Both the position numbers and the translations under genes were made by a program. This document shows, one piece after another, positions 1 to 6,922 of a DNA stretch of 15,902 bases. This stretch comes from Solidesulfovibrio magneticus (GTDB lineage: Bacteria; Desulfobacterota; Desulfovibrionia; Desulfovibrionales; Desulfovibrionaceae): positions 3,196 through 19,097 of the forward strand of contig DLGG01000078.1 of assembly GCA_002482565.1 (NCBI GenBank), written 5' to 3'. The notes below the pieces were generated by a model. It was not told the DNA's origin and searched no databases. It saw nothing but the letters and a program-made list of their open reading frames with translations. Within the stretch, counting starts at the first letter, position 1. Each line of letters begins with the position of its first letter.

Positions 1-222
1 CTGGCCGCCGACGTCAAGACCCTGTCCGGCCGCGTCGAGGCCCTGGCCGCCAAGGCCCAGGCCTCCCGGGAAGCCGTCGCCGCCGCCAAGACCGCCAAGG
101 CCGCCACCCCCAAACCCCAGGCCCAGGCCGCCAGGCCCGCCGCCCCCAAGGCCGGGCCCAAGCCCGACTACGCGCCTATGCCGGCCTACGGCTCGGGCTA
201 TGCCGCCTGGCCCGTTTATTGA
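1..222 (+). CDS. C-terminal end of an unidentified Ala/Pro/Lys-rich protein (5' truncated by window edge)
   Basis: Frame 1 is open from the first base to a TGA at 220-222 and gives 73 residues. The first ~30 residues (LAADVKTLSGRVEALAAKAQ...) show heptad-like spacing of Leu/Val/Ala and look like the end of a coiled coil. Then follows a low-complexity stretch of Ala, Pro and Lys, ending in a Tyr/Gly/Pro-rich tail (PAYGSGYAAWPVY). Such tails are typical of linkers and surface-exposed ends of envelope proteins, but I do not recognise a family. The reading frame is supported by strong third-position G/C and by the stop lying just before the next gene's ribosome binding site. The gene on its right starts 35 bp later on the same strand, so the two may be co-transcribed. 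Function unknown. Confidence 0.6.
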   Translation: MAADVKTLSGRVEALAAKAQASREAVAAAKTAKAATPKPQAQAARPAAPKAGPKPDYAPMPAYGSGYAAWPVY

Positions 223-257
223 CGTCCGCCACCGGCCCGGCGGCAAAGGTCCAACCT

Positions 258-1949
258 ATGCAACGACATGCCCAGAATCTGCTGGTCCACCATCGCCGGG
301 CCGAGGAACTCCGCCAGCAATCGGCCGGTTTCCCCTCCCACGCCTTGCGCCAGGACCAGCTCCTTGGCCTGGAATTGCTCCTGACCGGGGCGCTCTATCC
401 GCTGACCGGCTACCTGGGCCGCGAGGCCGTCCAAAGCGTCCTGGAAACCCTGCGCCTGCCCACCGGCGAACTCGTCCCCATGCCGGCCAGCCTCGACATT
501 CCGGCCGAACTCGGACGCGGGCTGTCTCCAGGCGACAAGCTCGCCCTGCGCGATCCCGAAGGCTTCATGCTGGCCGTCCTCACCGTAACCGACGCCTGGC
601 CCGACGATCCGGCCCGCCATGCCCTGGCCCTTTTCGGCGCGGCCACCCTGGCCGAGCACCCGGCCGCCGCCGAATACGCCGCCACCCACCACCCCTGGCG
701 GGTGGCCGGCGAAGTGGAAGGCTTGGCCCTGCCCCAACACCCGGATTTCACCGATCTGCGCCTGTCCCCGGCCGCGCTCCTGGAAGGCTTTGCCCGGCGC
801 GGCTGGCGGGCCGTTTTGGCCTGCCAGTTCGCCGGCATCCTGACCGAACCTGAGCGAGCCGCCTTCGAAGCCGCCGCCGCCCAAGCGGGAGCGCACCTGC
901 TGCTGCTGCACACCGTGGGCGACGCCATGGCCGGGGGCATGGCACACTTTGCCGCCGTGCGCTGCGCCCGCCTGACCGCTGCCGCTTTTCCCAAAAACGC
1001 CGCCCAACTGGCGCTTTTGCCCATGCCCATCCTGGCCGCCGGCCCGCGTCAGGCCCTGTTCGAAGCCCTGGTCCAGGTCAACCTCGGGGCCACCCACGTC
1101 CTGGCCCGCCCCGGCTACGCCGACCCGTTCCCCCCAAACGGCTCACGGTTTTATCCCGAGCAAGCCGTCCCCGAGCTCCTGCGCGCCCACGCCGCCGAAG
1201 CCGGCTACACCGTCCTCGAGGCCTCGGCCATGGCCTATGCGCCAAGCCAGGGCCGCTGCCTGCCCGCCGCCTCCCTGGCTCCTGGCGAAGCCGCCCCGGC
1301 CCTGGACCAGGAAGACATCCGCCGCCGCCTGGCCTTTGACCAGGACATCCCGGCAAGTGTCCTGCTCCCCGAGGTCGCCGCCGAGCTGCGCCGGGCCTTT
1401 CCGCCCCGCTCCAGGCAAGGGCTGGCGCTGTTCATGACCGGCCTGTCCGGGGCCGGCAAATCCACCCTGGCCAAACTGCTCTACGTCGCCCTCATGGAAC
1501 TGGCCAGCCGGCCGGTTTCGCTCCTGGACGGCGACATCGTGCGCCGACACCTGTCAAGCGAACTCACCTTTTCCAAACAGCACCGGAACTTGAACATCGC
1601 CCGCATCGGCTTTGTGGCCAGCGAGATCGCCAAAAACGGCGGCATCGCCATCTGCGCCCCCATCGCGCCCTACGCCGCCGGACGCCAGGCCGCCCGCGAC
1701 CTCGTCGCCCCCCACGGCGGCTTCATCGAGATCCACGTGGCCACGCCCCTGGCCGTGTGCGAACAGCGCGACCGCAAGGGTCTTTACGCCAAGGCCCGGG
1801 CTGGCCTGGTAACCGGCGTCACCGGCATCGACGATCCTTACGAGGTCCCGGAAAATCCGGAAATCCGCCTCGACACCACCGACATCGACCCCTCCGAGGC
1901 CGCCCAGGAAGTGCTCCTCTACCTTGAACGCGAAGGCTATCTGGGCTAA
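258..1949 (+). CDS. APS kinase fused to a degenerate ATP-sulfurylase-like domain
   Basis: This 563-residue protein has the layout of bifunctional sulfate adenylyltransferase/adenylylsulfate kinases: PUA-like N-domain (~1-150), sulfurylase-like domain (~155-370), APS kinase (~385-563). APS kinase phosphorylates APS to PAPS with ATP in the cytoplasm. The kinase half looks intact: P-loop GLSGAGKST at 395-403, DGD at 424-426, FSxxHR at 438-443, and the late KARAG...TGIDDPYEVPENPE segment. The sulfurylase half keeps its scaffold (AGPRQALFEALVQVNLGATH, ~260-280) but not its active site. The usual QxRNPxHxxH reads QFAGI from 190 with both His lost, and the usual GRDHAG reads ARPGYA at 283-288. It probably does not make APS itself. 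ATG 258 is preferred over an in-frame TTG at 219 because AAAGG lies 8 bp upstream and the TTG overlaps the previous stop. The 95-aa gene follows after 38 bp. RefSeq-style names may still call it bifunctional. Confidence 0.88.
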   Translation: MQRHAQNLLVHHRRAEELRQQSAGFPSHALRQDQLLGLELLLTGALYPLTGYLGREAVQSVLETLRLPTGELVPMPASLDIPAELGRGLSPGDKLALRDPEGFMLAVLTVTDAWPDDPARHALALFGAATLAEHPAAAEYAATHHPWRVAGEVEGLALPQHPDFTDLRLSPAALLEGFARRGWRAVLACQFAGILTEPERAAFEAAAAQAGAHLLLLHTVGDAMAGGMAHFAAVRCARLTAAAFPKNAAQLALLPMPILAAGPRQALFEALVQVNLGATHVLARPGYADPFPPNGSRFYPEQAVPELLRAHAAEAGYTVLEASAMAYAPSQGRCLPAASLAPGEAAPALDQEDIRRRLAFDQDIPASVLLPEVAAELRRAFPPRSRQGLALFMTGLSGAGKSTLAKLLYVALMELASRPVSLLDGDIVRRHLSSELTFSKQHRNLNIARIGFVASEIAKNGGIAICAPIAPYAAGRQAARDLVAPHGGFIEIHVATPLAVCEQRDRKGLYAKARAGLVTGVTGIDDPYEVPENPEIRLDTTDIDPSEAAQEVLLYLEREGYLG

Positions 1950-1987
1950 CCCCCGGGAAGCGGCCACGGCCGCAAAGGAGGCCCGCC

Positions 1988-2275
1988 ATGTCCGAACGCT
2001 CCAGCACCATGCTCGACACCGCCGCCTACGTCGAAGCCCTGGATTTTGCCCGAGGTTTGCGCGCCCCGGGCAAACCCCTGGAATTTCCCGATTACGCCGA
2101 ATACGTGCGCCTGGTAGCCGAGCGCGTCGCCCTGGACCTCGATGTCTACGAAGGCGACCGCCACGATTTCGAGGAACTGCCCGAACCCTACGAACTGGCC
2201 TACCTCACCGCCCGCCTCGAACGCCTGCGCGACCGGATCAAAGCGGAGAAAGATATCAATGTTGGCGAGTTGTAA
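1988..2275 (+). CDS. Small acidic protein of unknown function (95 aa)
   Basis: The start is well supported: AAAGGAGG lies 7 bp before ATG 1988, one of the best ribosome binding sites in the window. The product is 95 residues, rich in Glu, Asp, Leu, Tyr and Arg, with no Cys, no signal peptide and no membrane segment. From about residue 35 it looks mostly helical: EYVRLVAERVALDLD, then ELAYLTARLERLRDRIKAE, an amphipathic helix that could be a short coiled coil. I do not recognise the family. It sits 38 bp behind the APS kinase fusion on the same strand and is probably co-transcribed with it, but shared function is only a guess. The reading frame is typical of the genome in codon use. Confidence 0.7.
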   Translation: MSERSSTMLDTAAYVEALDFARGLRAPGKPLEFPDYAEYVRLVAERVALDLDVYEGDRHDFEELPEPYELAYLTARLERLRDRIKAEKDINVGEL

Positions 2276-2283
2276 AAGATAAG

Positions 2284-2340
2284 ATGCCTCCGGCGGCCGG
2301 GGGGCTAAGCCCCCCCGGACCCCCTGAATGGGGGGGCGGA
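2284..2340. repeat. GC-rich double stem-loop, REP-like intergenic element
   Basis: Two G/C-run hairpins lie in tandem between the 95-aa gene and holB. The first pairs GGGGGGC (2299-2305) with GCCCCCC (2309-2315) around a TAA loop. The second pairs CCCCC (2320-2324) with GGGGG (2330-2334) around TGAAT. The element opens with GATGCCTCCGGCGGCC, wording that I associate with a dispersed intergenic repeat in Desulfovibrio-type and other GC-rich genomes. No T-tract follows, so it is not a classic intrinsic terminator. Only one copy is in this window, so its repetitive nature cannot be shown here. Confidence 0.5.
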
Positions 2341-2385
2341 GCGTGGCGAGTGGTTTATTACAAGACGCCGTTTGGAAGGATATGC

Positions 2386-3249
2386 ATGCTTGCCGCCACT
2401 GATTCATTGCCTTTCGGCGTCGCGCCGCGCCAGGCCCAGGTCCTGGCCGGCCTGGACTGCCTGGCCCGGGCCATGCCCCAGGCGCTTATCCTCGAAGGCG
2501 GCACGGCCGACGAACGCGCGGCCATGGCCATGTGGCTGGCGGCGCGGCTCAACTGCGGCGCGCACCCCCCGCCCTGCGGCATCTGCCCGATCTGCATCCA
2601 GATCCGCGACTTCGTGTTCAAGGATTTGCTCTACTTCGACGGCGGCCTGGAAACCATCAAGGTGGCCGACATGCGCGAGGTGCGCGCGCTTGTCGGCGAA
2701 CCGCCGCGCGGAGCCGGCTGGCGGGTGGTCATCCTGGCCCAGGCCCAGGCGCTTACCGACGAAGCCGCCAACGCGCTGTTAAAGGCCATGGAGGAACCCA
2801 GGCCCGGCAACGCCTTCGTGCTGCTCACCCCCCAGCGGGAGCGGCTTTTCCCCACCCTGGTGTCGCGCTCCTTTGTCCTGACCCTGGCCTGGCCCGACGC
2901 TTCCCGGCCGTTGCCGGCCGGCGGCGAGGACGATCCCTGGCCCATCATCGACGCCCTCTACGCCTTCTGGCGCTCGGGCCGGGGCTGGTTCACCGGCGTC
3001 AAGGGCCGGCCGTCGCGGCTGACCGCCGAGCGGGTCCTGACCGAACTGGCCCGGGAGCTGGCCGCTTGCCTGGCCGGCCGGACCGACACGCCCCTGGCCG
3101 GACGCCTGACCGCTTGCGGCGAACCGGACGTGCCCCGCCGCCTGGACCTGCTTTTAGCCGAATGCCAGGAGGCCCTGGTGGCCCAAGTCAACCCGGCCGT
3201 GGTCCTGGATAGGCTGGCCACCCGGGTCTATCTGTGGCTGCGCGGATAG
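2386..3249 (+). CDS. holB: DNA polymerase III, delta' subunit (clamp loader)
   Basis: This 287-residue protein belongs to the AAA+ clamp-loader delta'/gamma-tau family, which helps load the beta clamp onto DNA. Visible features: a Cys cluster C57, C64, C67, C70 typical of the clamp-loader zinc module; the segment LTDEAANALLKAMEEPRPGNAFVLLTP (~123-149), which is the family's hallmark; and SR at 160-161 in LPTLVSRSF, the position of the SRC arginine finger. The Walker A region (LEGGTADERAA, ~36-46) has no GKT/S, as expected for a delta' subunit that does not bind ATP. It is a little shorter than E. coli delta' (about 334 aa). ATG 2386 is chosen because GGAAGGA lies 5 bp upstream and similarity begins there; the longer open frame upstream crosses the hairpin element. 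Its 3' end overlaps the convergent SGNH gene by 22 bp. Confidence 0.85.
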   Translation: MLAATDSLPFGVAPRQAQVLAGLDCLARAMPQALILEGGTADERAAMAMWLAARLNCGAHPPPCGICPICIQIRDFVFKDLLYFDGGLETIKVADMREVRALVGEPPRGAGWRVVILAQAQALTDEAANALLKAMEEPRPGNAFVLLTPQRERLFPTLVSRSFVLTLAWPDASRPLPAGGEDDPWPIIDALYAFWRSGRGWFTGVKGRPSRLTAERVLTELARELAACLAGRTDTPLAGRLTACGEPDVPRRLDLLLAECQEALVAQVNPAVVLDRLATRVYLWLRG

Positions 3250-4937
3250 ATCGCCTGAGAAGGATAGCCGACAATTTCAAAACGCCGCCAGGGCGGGTCG
3301 GCCGTCTCCCCGAAAACGCAGGCTTCGTTGTGCACGACCAGCCGCAGATACAGCCGGGCGCACGGCGCTTGGCGCAAATCGATTTCCGAAAGCCGTCCAT
3401 TTTCAAAGCCGGCAGCCCCATCTCCGGCGGAGTCCGAGACGAACTGCAATTGTTCGTAGCGCGTCCCGTCACGTGACCAGGACAGTTGCACAAAGCCGTT
3501 GACCGGCGGAAACACCCGCCGAAAAAGCGTGACCGAGACCATGTCCAGGGGCATGTCGGCGTCGATGCGCACGACGAGTTCCCCGGTGGGCTTGCGGCTC
3601 AGATCGGGACGCAACCCCTTAATATGGTTGCCGCCTTCCATCGCGACGTCAAAAAAGGCCAGGTTGTCGCTGCGAACCGGAACCACGGTCATGGGTTCTT
3701 GCCGTTCGGCGGCGATGCCCTGGGGCGAAAAACGCAGGATGCGGACAATGGGGTCGGCATAGGCAAAAGCCTGTGCCGCCGGCTCGACCCGTAGCCGCGC
3801 GGCCTGGTCGAATCCCAGGGATTCGGCCAGGAACTTGGCCATGACCGTATGCCCGTGGACGTTGGGGTGGTTGTTTTTCGGCGTGAGATAAAACAAGTCG
3901 GGATTGTCGCCGGACATGGACCGCAGGACCGTGGTCATGTCGAGGACGGGAATGCCGGCGGCCCGACACGCTTCCACCAGGGCGGCCCCGGGGGCATTTT
4001 TGTTTTCCCGCATTTGCAGCACGTCCGGAGACAGGAACAGCAGGAGCTGGGCTCCGTCGGCCCGGACCGCGTCGCGTAGTTCGAGCAACGCCTTGCGGTA
4101 GTTCTCCCAAAACCGCTCCATGGCCGCCAGACTGGCGGCATCGAGCAGAGCCGCCTTGTCGCCCAGAATGCGTTTTTCTTCCGGCGTTGCCTGGAGATGA
4201 TAGGCCTTGAAGGGACCCGAGGCGGCCGGAGAGGGCCCCCCCGACGACGGCCGGTTGCGCAACCCGTCCATAAGCCAGGGCAACTGGGCCTCGAACCAAC
4301 TGATCAGGACGCGCTCGACCTTTTCACGCCCAAGCCCCTGGTCAAAAGGATTGTACCGGCCGCCCTGGCGCACCTTGAGATCCTCCCGAAAAAAAGAGCC
4401 GGCCATGGCTTCCAGGTCATTGGCGTAGAATTGGACAATCACCAGATCCGGGCGCAACAAGCGCCCTTTTTCACGGTAGTAGGAAAGTTCGTCAAAGATA
4501 TCGTAGAAGGGAACCCCGGCGTTCACAACCGAGACCCCGCGCGCCGGAAAACGTTTTCGCAGATAGGTTTCGAGCAGGGCGGGATAGGCTTCGCGGTCGG
4601 CCACGCCCACGCCGTAGGTGAAGGAGTCGCCCAGGCACAAGACACGCAAGGGATCCGGCGTTTTTGCCGCAGGCCCGGTGCGCCGCCAGCCCTCGGCGTC
4701 GATGCCCACGGCATAGGGCAGGCCAGGTATCTCGCGGGCAACAACCGAGAGCCTCGGCTCAAGGTCGCCGAGCACATTGGCGTAAGCCCGTGGCTCAACA
4801 ATATCGGGCGGCGTGGTGTCGGTCAGCGCCCAATAGCCGTGGATTCCCAGGTGCAGCAACAAAAAGGCGAGAAACACGGCGCACGACGCCAAGGCAATGG
4901 CGCGGCCGCACCAGAGGGCGGCAGGAATGTCCCGCAT
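3228..4937 (-). CDS. Membrane-anchored SGNH/GDSL-type hydrolase with beta-rich C-terminal region
   Basis: The 569-residue product has one hydrophobic N-terminal segment (about 12-37) and is then expected to face the periplasm. An SGNH fold is indicated by GDSFTYG with candidate nucleophile S105 (block I), NAGVPFYD around G141 (block II), YAND with N173 (block III), and HPNVHGH with H357 (block V). The acid that normally stands two or three residues before the His is not there: the sequence reads PKNNHPN. Residues ~400-569 form a further region rich in beta-type sequence, including VQLSWSRDGTRYEQL, which resembles a lectin- or discoidin-like sandwich. Proteins of this type often de-acetylate or acetylate polysaccharides or lipids; the substrate here is unknown. 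It starts 23 bp past the ech terminator with only a weak ribosome binding site, and its end overlaps holB. Confidence 0.72.
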   Translation of the reverse strand: MRDIPAALWCGRAIALASCAVFLAFLLLHLGIHGYWALTDTTPPDIVEPRAYANVLGDLEPRLSVVAREIPGLPYAVGIDAEGWRRTGPAAKTPDPLRVLCLGDSFTYGVGVADREAYPALLETYLRKRFPARGVSVVNAGVPFYDIFDELSYYREKGRLLRPDLVIVQFYANDLEAMAGSFFREDLKVRQGGRYNPFDQGLGREKVERVLISWFEAQLPWLMDGLRNRPSSGGPSPAASGPFKAYHLQATPEEKRILGDKAALLDAASLAAMERFWENYRKALLELRDAVRADGAQLLLFLSPDVLQMRENKNAPGAALVEACRAAGIPVLDMTTVLRSMSGDNPDLFYLTPKNNHPNVHGHTVMAKFLAESLGFDQAARLRVEPAAQAFAYADPIVRILRFSPQGIAAERQEPMTVVPVRSDNLAFFDVAMEGGNHIKGLRPDLSRKPTGELVVRIDADMPLDMVSVTLFRRVFPPVNGFVQLSWSRDGTRYEQLQFVSDSAGDGAAGFENGRLSEIDLRQAPCARLYLRLVVHNEACVFGETADPPWRRFEIVGYPSQAIYPRSHR

Positions 4938-4960
4938 ACGGCCTGATACGCGCCATGGGC

Positions 4961-5007
4961 AAAAACGGCAAGCGCCCGGCCGCCGTACATACGGCAGCCG
5001 GGCGCTT
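4961..5007 (-). terminator. Rho-independent terminator of the ech operon
   Basis: Arms 4970-4980 (AAGCGCCCGGC) and 4997-5007 (GCCGGGCGCTT) are perfectly complementary. They continue into GCCGT/ACGGC (4982-4986/4991-4995) around an ACAT loop, with one mismatch. Read on the - strand, the long stem is followed after four bases by TTTTT (4965-4961). It lies 25 bp after the echF stop, so it should end the ech transcript. Confidence 0.8.
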
Positions 5008-5031
5008 GGATGAAGCGGTGACGGGAAGCCG

Positions 5032-5394
5032 CTATTCGGCGGCTTCCTTTTTCTTTTTCTTGGGCACGCCCTGGTAGGCCATGGTCTGTTTTTCCGTGGC
5101 CACGGGGCGATGCTCCTTGGACATGGACAGGCAGCCGGTGGGGCAAACGTCCACGCACACGCCGCAGTACACGCAGCTCATGGCTTCGCAGGTCCAGGTG
5201 CCGGCCTTGTTGTCGACGGCGATACACTGGGACGGGCATTTGATCATGCAGGTCCGGCAGAAGATGCACTCGTCGATGTTGATGTGCAGCGTCCCCCGAA
5301 ACCCCTCGAAATGGCCCCGAACGGCAATGGGATACAGCCGCGTGGAGCTTTTGGAGAAGAGGTTCGCGACGACGTTCTTGGTCATGTTGAACAT
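5032..5394 (-). CDS. echF: Ech hydrogenase subunit F, 2[4Fe-4S] ferredoxin-like
   Basis: The 120-residue protein is the polyferredoxin subunit of the Ech complex and passes electrons between soluble ferredoxin and the small subunit EchC. Two classic cluster motifs are present: C43xxC46xxC49xxxC53P and C74xxC77xxC80xxxC84P. Extra Cys stand at 57, 69 and 88. The N-terminus (VRGHFEGFRGTLHINIDEC) is the usual NuoI/EchF lead-in. The C-terminus is a short tail with five consecutive Lys, which may help bind acidic ferredoxin (inference). ATG 5394 is chosen because AAAAAAGGAG lies 9 bp upstream; Met4 is a possible alternative. It is the last gene of the operon, 17 bp after echE and 25 bp before the terminator. 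Confidence 0.92.
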   Translation of the reverse strand: MFNMTKNVVANLFSKSSTRLYPIAVRGHFEGFRGTLHINIDECIFCRTCMIKCPSQCIAVDNKAGTWTCEAMSCVYCGVCVDVCPTGCLSMSKEHRPVATEKQTMAYQGVPKKKKKEAAE

Positions 5395-5411
5395 GGAAGC
5401 GCGCTCCTTTT

Positions 5412-6488
5412 TTACCGTTCGGTGCAGCTGATGCAGGGGTCGATGGAGAGCACGATGACCGGCACGTCGGCCAACTCGCAGCCCGGCAGCATGGCCAGAA
5501 GCGGCGGGATGTTGGCGAACGTCGGGGTGCGGATGCGCACCCGGTCCATGTGCTTGGAACCATCGGCCTTGAGGTAGTACATGAGTTCGCCGCGCGGCTG
5601 CTCGACCCGGGTGACGGTCTCGCCCTGGGGCTTGCCCTTGACCTTGGAGGCGATTTCGCCTTCGGGCAGGCGGGCGATGGCCAGGCGGACGATGTCCAGG
5701 GACTGGAGGGTCTCGCGGAAGCGCACGGCCGAGCGGGCGTAGGAGTCGCCGTCGTATTCGACGATGGGCTCGAAGCCGAGCTCGCCAAAAGCGGCGTAGC
5801 CGGTCTGGCGGGCGTCCTGGGCCCAGCCGGAACCGCGCAGCATGGGACCCACGGCCCCGAGCTGGTAAGCCTGGTCCTTGGTGAGCACGCCCTTGCCGCA
5901 GCAGCGCTTTTTGACGGTGTAGTCGTTAAGGATGGTGGAGGAGAGCTGGCGGATTTCCTTCTCGGCGATGGCCACCTGCTCCTCGATCCACTTGCACTGT
6001 TCCGGGGTCAGGTCACGGCGCACGCCGCCGATGACGTTGACGGAAACCACGACGCGGTTGCCGCAGGTGGCTTCCATGATGTCCATGATGCGTTCGCGCA
6101 CGCGCCAGAACTGCATGAAAAGGCTCTCGAAGCCGAAGGCGTCGGCGAAAAGGCCCAGCCACAGCAGATGGGAGTGCACGCGGTGCAGCTCGCCCCAGAT
6201 GGTGCGCAGGTACTTGGCGCGGCGCGGCACTTCCACGCCCATGATCTGCTCGACGCCTTCGCAGTAGCACAGGGCGTGCAGGCAGGAGCAGATGCCGCAG
6301 ACGCGCTCGACGATCTGGATCATCTGGTTGAAGTCGCGGACTTCGCAGAGTTTCTCCAGCCCGCGGTGGACATAGCCCAGGGTGGGCAGAGCCTCGACGA
6401 CGGTTTCGTCCTCGATGGTGAGCTTTAAGTGCAGCGGCTCCGGCAAGACCGGGTGCTGCGGACCGAAAGGCAATATAGTACGGGCCAT
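5412..6488 (-). CDS. echE: Ech hydrogenase large subunit, NiFe-containing
   Basis: This 358-residue subunit (NuoD/49-kDa family, group 4 [NiFe]-hydrogenase) carries the NiFe site where protons are reduced or H2 is oxidised. The four ligand Cys are visible: C64 and C67 in ERVCGICSCLHALC, and C352 and C355 in DPCISCTER at the very end. Their presence separates it from complex I NuoD, which lacks them. The protein stops at R358, exactly where maturation proteases normally cut, so there is no C-terminal extension; this is known for Ech and CooH enzymes. The start ATG 6488 follows AGAGGG and lies 12 bp from the echD stop, suggesting tight co-translation. Location: cytoplasmic face of the membrane. 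Confidence 0.95.
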   Translation of the reverse strand: MARTILPFGPQHPVLPEPLHLKLTIEDETVVEALPTLGYVHRGLEKLCEVRDFNQMIQIVERVCGICSCLHALCYCEGVEQIMGVEVPRRAKYLRTIWGELHRVHSHLLWLGLFADAFGFESLFMQFWRVRERIMDIMEATCGNRVVVSVNVIGGVRRDLTPEQCKWIEEQVAIAEKEIRQLSSTILNDYTVKKRCCGKGVLTKDQAYQLGAVGPMLRGSGWAQDARQTGYAAFGELGFEPIVEYDGDSYARSAVRFRETLQSLDIVRLAIARLPEGEIASKVKGKPQGETVTRVEQPRGELMYYLKADGSKHMDRVRIRTPTFANIPPLLAMLPGCELADVPVIVLSIDPCISCTER

Positions 6489-6500
6489 ATGCTTCCCTCT

Positions 6501-6866
6501 TTAAGACTGTTTTTCGGCCACGCTGACCTTGCAGAACGGCATGGCGCGGACTTCAGCTTCAAGGTACAAGGCCCCGCCGAAATCGAGGACGATGTCGGAG
6601 AAGCAGATGCCGAACTGGTCGCGGATCTCGTTTTCAATGAGCAGTGCGCAGAAGTAGACGGGCGAGATGCTCGGCACCACGGTCTCCTTGGGGATGGAGA
6701 GCCGGTAGTGCCTCATGACCAGATCCTTGTCGTAGTGGTAGAATATTTCGAAGCCGGCCTCGCCGCAGTCCACGGCAGACATGGTGACCTGCCGCCAGCC
6801 GTCGTCAAAGCACTCCTTGGCCACGGCGGCGACTTGATCGAGGCTCAGAGGTATCGTTTCCAGCAC
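6501..6866 (-). CDS. echD: Ech hydrogenase subunit D (NuoC/30-kDa family)
   Basis: The 121-residue product matches the NuoC-type subunit of group 4 hydrogenases, a structural part of the peripheral arm that contacts the large subunit and carries no cofactor. The family signature is seen at 78-89 (ENEIRDQFGICF), equivalent to the EREVxDMFGIxF stretch of NuoC. The start codon is GTG (6866-6864), supported by AGGAG 7 bp upstream; no ATG fits better. Its position between echC (56-bp gap) and echE (12-bp gap) agrees with the known echABCDEF order. It has no membrane segment. Confidence 0.88.
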   Translation of the reverse strand: MLETIPLSLDQVAAVAKECFDDGWRQVTMSAVDCGEAGFEIFYHYDKDLVMRHYRLSIPKETVVPSISPVYFCALLIENEIRDQFGICFSDIVLDFGGALYLEAEVRAMPFCKVSVAEKQS

Positions 6867-6922
6867 GGTAATCTCCTGGAAATCGGGGCGAACCCCGGTT
6901 GCGTCCGAGTTCCCGGCAACCC

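Noticed and set aside
219..257. TTG start that would extend the APS kinase fusion by 13 residues
   Set aside because: It overlaps the stop of the upstream gene, has no ribosome binding site, and ATG 258 has AAAGG at good spacing.
1924..2385. Upstream extension of holB through the 95-aa gene and the hairpin element
   Set aside because: The extension is Arg/Pro-rich, crosses a gene with a strong ribosome binding site, and has no delta' similarity; ATG 2386 has a good Shine-Dalgarno.
5550..6428. Open frames opposite and inside echE and the SGNH gene
   Set aside because: Shadows of well-supported genes; no motif and no ribosome binding site.
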